Shown here one piece after another: positions 1 to 6,109 of a stretch of DNA of 6,139 nucleotides; position 1 is the first letter of the stretch; every line of letters starts with the position of its first letter. Source of the DNA: JBCBZH01 sp039815415 (lineage in GTDB: Bacteria; Bacteroidota; Rhodothermia; Rhodothermales; Rubricoccaceae); contig JBCBZH010000263.1 of the NCBI GenBank assembly GCA_039815415.1, forward strand, positions 1 through 6,139, written 5' to 3'. Position numbers and translations under genes: made by a program. The notes beneath the pieces were generated by a model. The model searched no databases. It had not been told where the DNA came from and saw only the letters and a program-made list of their open reading frames with translations.

Positions 1-114
1 GGCGGGCTCTCTCGAGCATAGGGTCGGTGACAGTCCAGGGCACGGCGGTCGCGGTGAGCGAATCGCGGTGCAAGGTGAGGTGTCACTCCTCAGCCCGGTC
101 CGAAGTGTTACCTA
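1..114 (-). pseudogene. possible out-of-frame continuation of the secreted-protein gene, cut by the window edge
   Basis: Left of the TGA at 115-117, the minus-strand register that includes GGT at 110-112 reads G-N-T-S-D-R-A-E-E, a TGA at 83-85, then H-L-T-L-H-R-D-S-L-T-A-T-A-V-P-W-T-V and on to the window edge. By hand count about 29 of 36 third positions in this register are G or C, much like the genes nearby, and the peptide has a natural composition. It is in a different register from the signal-peptide ORF at 115-258 and contains one in-frame stop. I infer one secreted-protein gene disabled by a frameshift plus a nonsense codon, or sequence errors producing that picture. All three minus-strand registers carry a stop between about 78 and 117. 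The family is not recognised, and the evidence is compositional only. Confidence 0.25.
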
Positions 115-258
115 TCAGCCCGGGCTGTACCGTGCAGAGGCGTAGCCGCCCGCTGCTGCGTCAATGGAAGTCTGGAGCGGGGAGGTCTGTGCGTCGGCGC
201 TAAGTGGGAGTGTCACAAGCGCGATCGCAGCCAGTAGGGCGGAGAATAGACGTGTCAT
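115..258 (-). CDS. short secreted peptide ORF (47 aa), probably the 5' part of a broken gene
   Basis: Reading leftward from ATG at 258, the frame encodes MTRLFSALLAAIALVTLP and continues to a TGA at 115-117, giving 47 residues. It starts with a classical Sec signal peptide: Arg at residue 3, a hydrophobic core at about residues 5-18, and an A-D-A-Q site near residue 23 that would suit signal peptidase I. Only about 24 residues would remain after cleavage, with no Cys and no recognisable motif. The coding-looking frame seems to continue beyond the stop in another register (see 1-114), so this is more likely the head of a longer secreted protein than a genuine short peptide. No Shine-Dalgarno sequence precedes the ATG, as for the other genes here. 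The family is not recognised. Confidence 0.4.
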   Translation of the reverse strand: MTRLFSALLAAIALVTLPLSADAQTSPLQTSIDAAAGGYASARYSPG

Positions 259-455
259 GAATGGTGGTATGGCGGTGCAAACCAAGCTGGTGCGAGGCCG
301 TGGATTGGACGGTAAGCACGAAACCTAATCATGCATGGTCACAACGGCTCGGGAGGCAAGCTGCCCAAGGGCACATCGCTGGACCGTAGGCTTCACCGCC
401 CCTCCGCGACGCCCTCGGTAGCTTCGGCGGCTCACCCCGCCGCATCGCCAGCCCG

Positions 456-3191
456 ATGACCGAGATCCCCCGCGACCGCAATCACCAGCCTGAGATCCCT
501 GAGCCGCCCGCGCCTGCGCCGGTCGGGTCCGCCTACGAGCCGGAGGCCGTCGAGCTGGCGTGGTACCGCTACTGGGAGGAGGGCGGCTTCTTCCACGTCG
601 ACCCCGACGCCGTCCACGAGGGCGGCAAGGAGCCGTTCGTGATCCCCATGCCGCCGCCCAACGTCACCGGGCGGCTCCACATGGGCCACGGCCTCCAGGA
701 CACCGTGCAGGACCTCCTCATCCGGTTTAAGCGGATGCAGGGCTTCGCAGCGCTCTGGATTCCCGGCATTGACCACGCAGGCATCGCCACACAGAACGTG
801 GTCGAGAAGACCCTGAAAAAGGACGGCATCGACCGCAAAGAGATCGGGCGCGAGGCGTTCCTCGAGCACGTCTGGGACTGGAAGCAGGAGTACGGCGACA
901 TCATCCTCCAGCAGAAGCGCCGCCTGGGCGATTCCTGCGACTGGCGTTACGAGCGCTTCACGATGGACGAGGGGCTCTCGGAAGCCGTCCAGAAGGTCTT
1001 CGTGACGCTTTACGAACAGGGTCTCGTCTACAAGGGCGAGTACCTCGTCAACTGGGACCCGGACAACCAGACGGTCATCTCCAACGAGGAAGTGGACAAC
1101 GTGGAGCGCAACGGCTCGCTCTGGACCGTTCGCTACCCGGTCGTGGACGAAGACGGGACCGAGACCGGCGAGTACATCGACATTGCCACCACGCGGCCGG
1201 AGACCATCCCCGCCGACACCGCCGTGGCCGTTCACCCGGAGGACGACCGCTTCCGCCATCTCGTTTGCAAGACGGTCCGCGTGCCCGCCGTGGGGCGCAT
1301 CGTGCCCATCATCGCCGACGACTATATCAAGATGGACTTCGGCGCGGGCGCGCTCAAGGTCACGCCCGGCCACGACGAGAACGACTTCCAGATCGGAAAG
1401 CGCCACGGGCTTGAGACGGTCTCCCTGATGAACCTCGACGGCACGCTCAACGAGGAGGGCGGTCCCTATGCAGGCATGGAGCGCTTCGCCGCCCGCAAGG
1501 CCATCGTCGCCGACATGGAGGCCTCTGGCGAGCTGGTGAAGATCGAGGACTACGTTCAGACGGTGCCCATCTCCAGCCGCTCGAAGGCGGTCATCGAGCC
1601 GCTGCTCTCGCCGCAGTGGTACGTGGCGATGGAGCCGCTCGCCACGCGCGCCCTCGAGGTGGTCAACGACGGCACCATCACGTTCCACCCGGCGCGCTGG
1701 GCCAACGAGTACCGCCGCTGGCTCGAGGACATCCGCGACTGGCCGATCTCGCGCCAGCTCTGGTGGGGCCACCGCATTCCCGTCTGGTACCGCACCGACG
1801 CCGACGGCGAGCGCATCGAGGAGGACTTCGTCGTCTCTGTGGACTCGCCGGGCGAGGGCTACGTGCAGGACGAGGACGTGCTCGACACCTGGTTCTCGAG
1901 CTGGCTGTGGCCCTTCGCCACCCTCGGATGGCCCGATGACACGGACGCTCTCAAGGCGTTCTATCCCGGCTCCGTGCTGGTTTCGGGCTATGACATCCTG
2001 TTCTTCTGGATCGCCCGGATGATCATGGCCGGGACGCACTTCACGGACGAGGTGCCGTATACCGACGTGTTCGTGACGGGCATGATCAAGGACAAGCAGG
2101 GCCGCTGGATGTCCAAGTCGCTCGGCAACGGCATCGACCCGCTCGACATGATCGAGACCTACGGCGCCGACGCGGTTCGCTACACGCTCGCCAAGCTGTG
2201 TGCGCAGGGGCAGGACATCAAGCTGGATCCTGCAGCCTTCGAGGGCGGGCGCAACTTCGCCAACAAGATCTGGAACGCGAGCCGCGTGTTCGGCCGCTTC
2301 GTGGAGCGCGATGACGCAGGCCGCCCCACCGAAGACCTCCGCCGCCAGCGCGACTTCTCGGAGCTGAACCTCGCCGAGCGCTGGCTGCTCACGCGCCTGC
2401 ACGACACCGTGGAGGCCGTCACCGAGTCGCTCAACGCCTACCGCATCTCCGAGGCTGCCCAACTCGCCTACGACTTCGTCTGGCGCGACTTCTGTGACTG
2501 GTACCTCGAGGTCTCAAAGGCCCCCCGGGGCGAGTCGCCAGCTCGAGACTCGCTGGCGCTCTCCGTGGAGGTGTTCGAGAAGATCCTCGGCCTGCTGCAT
2601 CCGTTCATGCCGTTCGTGACCGAGGAGCTGTGGTGGACGCTCCGGCCCCGCGCCGAGGGCGAGGCCTGCATCGCCAGCGCGTGGCCGTCGCCGTCGAAAG
2701 AAGAGACCGACCCTGAGGCGGCGGCGCTGTTCACCACCATCCAAGACCTCGTCACGGGCATCCGGCAGGTGCGCGCCCAGTACAACGTGCCGCCCTCGCA
2801 GCGCATCCGCGCCCTCGTTCGGGCTGGCGATGCTGCCACGGCGTCCGCTCTCGAGCGTGCATCGGACTACGTAGAGCGCCTCGCAGGTCTCAGCGAGCTG
2901 GCGATTGGCGCCGACCTCGAGAAGCCTGCTGCGTCGGCGGCCATTGTCGTGGGAGCGCACGAGGTGTTCGTGCCGCTCGCAGGCATGATTGACCTCGGTG
3001 TGGAGCGACAGCGTCTCCAGAAAGAGATCGGCGCCAAGCGGGGGTTCCTTGGGGGCGTCGAGAAGAAGCTTCGCAACGAGGCCTTCGTCTCGCGCGCGCC
3101 TGAGGCCGTCGTGGCGAAGGAGCGCCAGAAGGCGGAAGATGCGAAGGCCGAAATTGCGGCCCTAGAGGCCAATCTGGCCGATCTCGGCTAA
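456..3191 (+). CDS. valS: valyl-tRNA synthetase (ValRS), class I
   Basis: Cytoplasmic enzyme that charges tRNA-Val with valine using ATP and hydrolyses mischarged Thr-tRNA-Val. The 911-residue product has the usual length and domain order. A Pro-rich tail (about 1-25) precedes the class I Rossmann domain with the HIGH signature HMGH at 75-78 (in PPPNVTGRLHMGH). The CP1 editing domain carries TTRPET at 245-250 and GHDENDF at about 305-311. Further Rossmann-fold signatures are DTWFSSWLWPF (477-487) and VSGYDILFFWIARM (509-522). The KMSKS loop reads WMSKS at 551-555, with the first Lys replaced by Trp and the second kept (K554). The anticodon-binding helical domain runs from FANKIWN (601-607) through DWYLE (681-685). 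A C-terminal coiled-coil arm (about 844-911) contains NEAFVSRAP (874-882), typical of ValRS and absent from IleRS. The start is the first ATG after the in-frame TAG at 387-389; no Shine-Dalgarno is visible. The coiled-coil arm and the NVTG context exclude IleRS and LeuRS. Confidence 0.98.
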   Translation: MTEIPRDRNHQPEIPEPPAPAPVGSAYEPEAVELAWYRYWEEGGFFHVDPDAVHEGGKEPFVIPMPPPNVTGRLHMGHGLQDTVQDLLIRFKRMQGFAALWIPGIDHAGIATQNVVEKTLKKDGIDRKEIGREAFLEHVWDWKQEYGDIILQQKRRLGDSCDWRYERFTMDEGLSEAVQKVFVTLYEQGLVYKGEYLVNWDPDNQTVISNEEVDNVERNGSLWTVRYPVVDEDGTETGEYIDIATTRPETIPADTAVAVHPEDDRFRHLVCKTVRVPAVGRIVPIIADDYIKMDFGAGALKVTPGHDENDFQIGKRHGLETVSLMNLDGTLNEEGGPYAGMERFAARKAIVADMEASGELVKIEDYVQTVPISSRSKAVIEPLLSPQWYVAMEPLATRALEVVNDGTITFHPARWANEYRRWLEDIRDWPISRQLWWGHRIPVWYRTDADGERIEEDFVVSVDSPGEGYVQDEDVLDTWFSSWLWPFATLGWPDDTDALKAFYPGSVLVSGYDILFFWIARMIMAGTHFTDEVPYTDVFVTGMIKDKQGRWMSKSLGNGIDPLDMIETYGADAVRYTLAKLCAQGQDIKLDPAAFEGGRNFANKIWNASRVFGRFVERDDAGRPTEDLRRQRDFSELNLAERWLLTRLHDTVEAVTESLNAYRISEAAQLAYDFVWRDFCDWYLEVSKAPRGESPARDSLALSVEVFEKILGLLHPFMPFVTEELWWTLRPRAEGEACIASAWPSPSKEETDPEAAALFTTIQDLVTGIRQVRAQYNVPPSQRIRALVRAGDAATASALERASDYVERLAGLSELAIGADLEKPAASAAIVVGAHEVFVPLAGMIDLGVERQRLQKEIGAKRGFLGGVEKKLRNEAFVSRAPEAVVAKERQKAEDAKAEIAALEANLADLG

Positions 3192-3235
3192 ATCCGCTCG
3201 CCAGCCCGTTGTCTGGGCTCCCCACCTCTGACGTC

Positions 3236-3673
3236 ATGCGTGTTCTCCTGCTTTCGCTGGTCTTCGCCGCCTGCAGCGCGCCTGCAGCCGTTCCGACCGC
3301 AGATCTCAGTCCCGGCGACGCGCTGGCGCAGGCCCAGGCGCAGTGGGCAGAGGCCAACGTGGAGGCCTACGAGATGACCATTACGCGCACCTGCTTCTGC
3401 CCGCCCGAGTGGCGCGGACCGTACACCGTCACGGTGGAAGAGGGGACCGTCACGTCGTTTGTGATCGAGGACCAACCCATTGCCCAGGGCGAGCCGCCGG
3501 CAGTGGAGGGCCTCTTCGAACTGCTGGAGACGGCTTATGCGGAGGGTGCGGCCCGCGTGGACGTGACCTACCATGAGGAGTGGGGCTACCCCACGTCACT
3601 CTACATCGACAAGGAAGAGATGATGGCCGACGAGGAGATCGGCTACACGGTGTCGGAACTCATCCGACGCTGA
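3236..3673 (+). CDS. DUF6174-type small lipoprotein
   Basis: A 145-residue protein from ATG 3236. The frame is open back to an upstream ATG at 3209, but starting at 3236 puts a lipoprotein signal at the extreme N-terminus: MRVLLLSLVFAAC, with Cys13 as the likely lipidated residue (box F-A-A-C, slightly off consensus). The mature part matches what I recall of DUF6174: an A-x-A-x-W helix near residues 31-37, the Y-E-M-T-I-T-R-T-C-F-C-P-P strand (Cys53 and Cys55), a strand-turn V-T-V-E-E-G-T-V-T, then GYPTSLYID (117-125) and ADEEIGY (131-137) near the end. Function is unknown; such proteins are predicted to be membrane-anchored and periplasmic. It starts 44 nt after the valS stop on the same strand, so read-through from valS is likely. 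The family call is from memory of the motif set, not a search. Confidence 0.85.
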   Translation: MRVLLLSLVFAACSAPAAVPTADLSPGDALAQAQAQWAEANVEAYEMTITRTCFCPPEWRGPYTVTVEEGTVTSFVIEDQPIAQGEPPAVEGLFELLETAYAEGAARVDVTYHEEWGYPTSLYIDKEEMMADEEIGYTVSELIRR

Positions 3674-3692
3674 CCCTTCGTTCCCCGTGCTT

Positions 3693-4049
3693 ATGCCTTC
3701 ATCGACCCCACCGCTCGTCTCTGTGTCGCGTTCTATTCTCTGCCTCCTTGCAGGCCTGCTCGTGCTGGCGGGATGCGGCGGCTCCAGCTCGGCGGATGCA
3801 GAAGTCCACGACCTCCGTCTCCGCGTGGAGGGGCAGGGGCTTCCGGTTCTGACGGGGTACGTCGTCAATACTTCCGAGCGCCCCATCTCCTCGGCCGACG
3901 TATTCGTGACGCTCTACAACGACGAGCGCCCGATGGAGGACGTCCAGGTGCTCGTGCAGCGCATCCCGCCGGGTGATTCGGTTCGCTTTGAGAAGTACCT
4001 GGACATCCGGCCCACCCGGGCGCGCCTCAAGCTGCTCTCGACGAATTAG
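3693..4049 (+). CDS. small lipoprotein with FxLYD-like domain
   Basis: A 118-residue protein from ATG 3693. A GTG two codons earlier (3687) would also work, but ATG is preferred. The N-terminus is a lipoprotein signal: Arg13, a hydrophobic stretch 15-26 and the lipobox L-A-G-C with Cys28, followed by a Gly/Ser-rich tether (GGSSSAD). The mature domain looks like one small beta-sandwich: GYVVN at 55-59, S-S-A-D-V-F-V-T-L-Y-N-D at 66-77, and I-P-P-G-D-S-V-R-F at 91-99. The order (G-x-V-x-N, then F-x-x-L-Y-D, then P-G-x-x-x-x-F) is that of FxLYD domains found in bacterial envelope proteins. It starts 19 nt after the DUF6174 gene stop, consistent with cotranscription. The role is unknown; the fold assignment is inference from motif order. 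Confidence 0.8.
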   Translation: MPSSTPPLVSVSRSILCLLAGLLVLAGCGGSSSADAEVHDLRLRVEGQGLPVLTGYVVNTSERPISSADVFVTLYNDERPMEDVQVLVQRIPPGDSVRFEKYLDIRPTRARLKLLSTN

Positions 4050-4069
4050 CCTGGGGGCTCTAAAGCAGA

Positions 4070-4103
4070 TGACGCGCTGCCGGAAACGTCCAGCAGCGCG
4101 TCA
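4070..4103. terminator. inverted repeat between convergent genes, candidate two-way terminator
   Basis: GACGCGCTGC at 4071-4080 and GCAGCGCGTC at 4093-4102 are perfect reverse complements, and a flanking T-A pair (4070/4103) gives an 11-bp stem around a 12-nt loop. It lies 20 bases after the stop of the plus-strand lipoprotein gene and 19 bases beyond the stop of the minus-strand one, where a shared terminator would be expected. There is no T-run on either side, so it is not a textbook intrinsic terminator. A smaller palindrome, GGCC-AAA-GGCC, follows at 4104-4114. Termination is inferred from position and stem strength. Confidence 0.5.
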
Positions 4104-4122
4104 GGCCAAAGGCCAGGGGACT

Positions 4123-4602
4123 CTAGGCGTCGGTAGGCGCTTCCGAGGCCGAAGCCTTGCGCACGACGCGCATCTGGGTGCCGCGCTCCGAGTCGCTCAG
4201 CTCCACGTCGCCCTCAACGAGCTGGTCGAGGGTGAAGGCCTGCGAGGCAGCCATCTCGGTCGCCAGCACGGGGTCGCCGTCGGTCTCGTAGACGTTGACG
4301 TACATCGCCATGGCGCTGAACGGGATCTCAACGTCCGAGGTGACGGAGAACTCGAGGTCGGTCGCTTCGGTGTTCTCACGAACCTCGCTGCGGTAGATGG
4401 CGCGGCCAGCGGCGTTGCGGATTTCAACGTAGACGTCCGGGGCGGTACCATCGGCGTCCCACGCTTCCTGGCCGTTGGAGGCCTGAAGGCCGGAGACCTC
4501 AATGCTGGCGACAGGAACCGTGGCGGAGTCGCTGCTGCCAGCGAAGTCACAGCCAGACAGTGCGAGAATGCCAGCGGCGACGAGGAGGGTGGACTTCTTC
4601 AT
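4123..4602 (-). CDS. lipoprotein with possible C2-like beta-sandwich domain
   Basis: A 159-residue protein read leftward from ATG at 4602. The frame stays open upstream to 4710, but this start gives an ideal lipoprotein signal: MKKSTLLVAAGILALSGC with lipobox L-S-G-C and Cys18. A Ser/Asp-rich linker (19-27) leads to a single domain with S-I-E-V-S-G-L at 33-39, a W-D pair at 48-49, P-D-V-Y-V-E-I at 55-61, and alternating strands through about residue 105 (M-Y-V-N-V-Y-E). The run of S-I-E-V, W-D, then P-D-x-Y-V-E-I resembles calcium-binding C2-type sandwiches, though several acidic loop residues cannot be assigned by eye. The C-terminus (about 133-159) is charged and Ala/Ser-rich, probably flexible. 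It converges on the preceding lipoprotein gene and diverges from the polyketide synthase gene. Function unknown; probably envelope-anchored. Confidence 0.82.
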   Translation of the reverse strand: MKKSTLLVAAGILALSGCDFAGSSDSATVPVASIEVSGLQASNGQEAWDADGTAPDVYVEIRNAAGRAIYRSEVRENTEATDLEFSVTSDVEIPFSAMAMYVNVYETDGDPVLATEMAASQAFTLDQLVEGDVELSDSERGTQMRVVRKASASEAPTDA

Positions 4603-4745
4603 GTCAGGGGGGAGGGAATGGGGGCAGGACGGGATATCGGTGATTCCGGCGCGAGCTAAACCGTCTGGGCACTTTTTTCGGACCACGTGCTGGCGAGGAA
4701 CCCGCACCACCGTCTCGGGCTAGATGCGGACTGCCCTCTGTTGCC

Positions 4746-5933
4746 ATGCGTCCTCGCGCCTATCTCTCCGCCCATCCCATCGAGTTCGGAACCCTCGTCG
4801 CTCAGCGCGACGGCGTGGACTGGATGAAGGCCGCGCTCCGGCGCATCGCAGCGGAACGCCCCGTGCCCGACCTCGACCGCGCCCTCCGGCTCTACGATCT
4901 GCTCGCCCGCCGGTCGTCCATCGACTCTCGCGTGACAGCACTCGAGGACTACACCCATCAGGAGTGGGACCGGATGCAGGTCCACGCCGCACCTGCGGGC
5001 GGGGACGGACAAGCCCTCACAGAGGCTCCACCGTGGTACCGAGCGCCGCTCGATGCGCGGATGGAGGTGTTCGCGCGCACCGCCCGTTCCATCGCGGAGC
5101 AGGCCTTCGGTGCTGACACCGAGGCGCCCGACGCGCTCATCCAGGTGAGCTGCACAGGCTACGATAGCCCGACGGCCGCCCAGCGAATGGCGGATCAGAA
5201 GGGCTGGGCCGACACCCGCTTGCTCCACATCGGCCACATGGGCTGTTACGCTGCGCTCCCCGCCAGCGCGATGGCCGCCGACCTCGTGACCGCCACGGCG
5301 GCCCGCCAGCTCGCTGCCCAGGCCGAGGCCGACCTCGAGCTGGCGACGGACGCCCACGCGGCGATCCTGCTCATGGAGATGTGCACGCTCCACCACGACC
5401 CGGCGACGACAGACGTGGAGCAGATCGTCCAGCAATGCCTCTTCGCTGATGGTGCCGTGCGCGTGGATGTCACTGCGCAGCTACATCCTGGCGCCTTTGC
5501 GCTGATCGACCACATCGAGACCATTCTACCCGGGACCATGGGCGAGATGACGTGGCGGGCCGCCTCGCCCGCGTTCCGCATGACGCTCAGCCGCGACGTG
5601 CCGGATCACATCCATCAACGCGTCGAGGGTCTTGTAGAGTCGCTGCTCGCCCGCAACGGGCTGGCGGTCTCCGACGTGGATGTGTTCGCCGTACACCCGG
5701 GTGGCCCACGCGTGATCGAGCGGACCGCCGAGGCCCTCGGGCTGGAAGACGCGACCGTGCGCCACAGTCAGGAGGTGCTGCGTACGCGAGGCAACATGTC
5801 GTCCACCACGCTGCCGCACATCTGGGCCGCGATTGCGAAGGATGAGGCGGTCGTCGACGGCGATCTTGTGTGTTCCATCGCCTTCGGTCCGGGGCTGACC
5901 GCAACGGCCAATTTGATGCGGAAAGAGGGATGA
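4746..5933 (+). CDS. type III polyketide synthase (chalcone/stilbene synthase family)
   Basis: A 395-residue homodimeric-type thiolase-fold condensing enzyme, predicted to extend a CoA- or carrier-linked acyl starter with malonyl-CoA in the cytoplasm and cyclise the chain to a pyrone, resorcinol or similar ring. The Cys-His-Asn triad is intact: Cys167 in H-M-G-C-Y-A-A, His317 in F-A-V-H-P-G-G-P and Asn350 in R-G-N-M-S-S. The His-Asn spacing is 33, as in plant chalcone synthase (from memory). Other family signatures are S-C-T-G-Y-D-S-P (135-142), L-F-A-D-G-A in mid-protein, and F-G-P-G-L-T (380-385) near the C-terminus. Length is normal. The H-P-G-G-P and G-N-M-S-S motifs separate it from FabH (KAS III), which has different His/Asn contexts. 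The ATG at 4746 is the only sensible start; no Shine-Dalgarno is visible. The last codons run into a heptamer-like repeat. Starter, chain length and product cannot be read from the sequence. Confidence 0.93.
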   Translation: MRPRAYLSAHPIEFGTLVAQRDGVDWMKAALRRIAAERPVPDLDRALRLYDLLARRSSIDSRVTALEDYTHQEWDRMQVHAAPAGGDGQALTEAPPWYRAPLDARMEVFARTARSIAEQAFGADTEAPDALIQVSCTGYDSPTAAQRMADQKGWADTRLLHIGHMGCYAALPASAMAADLVTATAARQLAAQAEADLELATDAHAAILLMEMCTLHHDPATTDVEQIVQQCLFADGAVRVDVTAQLHPGAFALIDHIETILPGTMGEMTWRAASPAFRMTLSRDVPDHIHQRVEGLVESLLARNGLAVSDVDVFAVHPGGPRVIERTAEALGLEDATVRHSQEVLRTRGNMSSTTLPHIWAAIAKDEAVVDGDLVCSIAFGPGLTATANLMRKEG

Positions 5934-5961
5934 GGAGCGAGGAATCAGGAACGAGGAAGTA
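5920..5961 (+). repeat. degenerate 7-nt repeat, six units, overlapping the end of the PKS gene
   Basis: Six consecutive heptamers begin with GG and end with A: GGAAAGA, GGGATGA, GGAGCGA, GGAATCA, GGAACGA and GGAAGTA. The first two lie in the last codons of the polyketide synthase gene and include its TGA stop; the rest are non-coding. The shared pattern is GGRnnnA with A usual at position 4. It looks like an eroded tandem array of the same unit length as the perfect array 64 nt further on, but the sequence differs. The purine bias of the region raises the chance of coincidence. Confidence 0.55.
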
Positions 5962-6024
5962 GGCTCGCTTCGGTTGGAAGGACTGCGGGTGGCCTTACCT
6001 CGAGCTGGCGACAAGCCGCATCTT

Positions 6025-6108
6025 CAAAGCCCAAAGCCCAAAGCCCAAAGCCCAAAGCCCAAAGCCCAAAGCCCAAAGCCCAAAGCCCAAAGCCCAAAGC
6101 CCAAAGCC
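6025..6108 (+). repeat. perfect tandem array, 12 copies of the heptamer CAAAGCC
   Basis: Twelve uninterrupted, identical copies of CAAAGCC occupy exactly 84 nt. The array sits between the polyketide synthase gene and the next start codon, which begins after a single A. On the complementary strand the unit is GGCTTTG, so every junction forms GGG and eleven GGG tracts alternate with CTTT, a pattern that satisfies the G-quadruplex formula. The unit length is not a multiple of three, and all three forward registers cycle through the same open seven-residue reading K-A-Q-S-P-K-P. Perfect identity suggests recent expansion by slippage or active maintenance. Heptanucleotide arrays of this style are known as STRRs in heterocystous cyanobacteria; this one is not shown to be related. 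Confidence 0.97.
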
Positions 6109-6109
6109 A

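Noticed and set aside
320..327. TAGGTTTC on the minus strand as a Bacteroidota-type -7 element (TAnnTTTG) for the gene starting at 258
   Set aside because: The last base mismatches and no TTTG/TTG lies about 19 nt upstream, so it is not distinguishable from chance.
387..426. TAGGCTTC (387-394) and TAGCTTCG (419-426) as possible -7 elements for valS
   Set aside because: Each has one or two mismatches to TAnnTTTG and neither has a matching -33 element.
432..2462. 676-codon open frame on the minus strand opposite valS
   Set aside because: Its codons are in exact register with valS codons, so its stops correspond to sense TTA, CTA and TCA, which this GC-rich gene avoids. The long opening follows from codon bias. 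The product is low-complexity, rich in Val, Leu, Asp, Arg and His, and has no recognisable domain. Class I synthetase antisense frames are discussed in the Rodin-Ohno hypothesis, but nothing here shows expression.
3203..3219. AGCCC-7 nt-GGGCT hairpin between valS and the DUF6174 gene as a terminator
   Set aside because: The stem is only 5 bp with no T-run, and it lies 17 bases before the next start codon.
4673..4678. Run of six T in the divergent gap as a terminator tail
   Set aside because: No GC-rich stem precedes it on the plus strand, and no gene ends just upstream on either strand.
4502..5116. Overlapping open frames on both strands across the lipoprotein and PKS genes
   Set aside because: They are Arg/Ala/Pro/Ser-rich shadow frames of well-supported genes and show no domain motifs.
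6025..6108. Heptamer array as a CRISPR array or as a coding repeat
   Set aside because: There are no spacers between units, so it is not CRISPR. It is open in all frames, but no ATG, GTG or TTG precedes it in the frame of the downstream gene after the TAG at 5960, so translation is unlikely.
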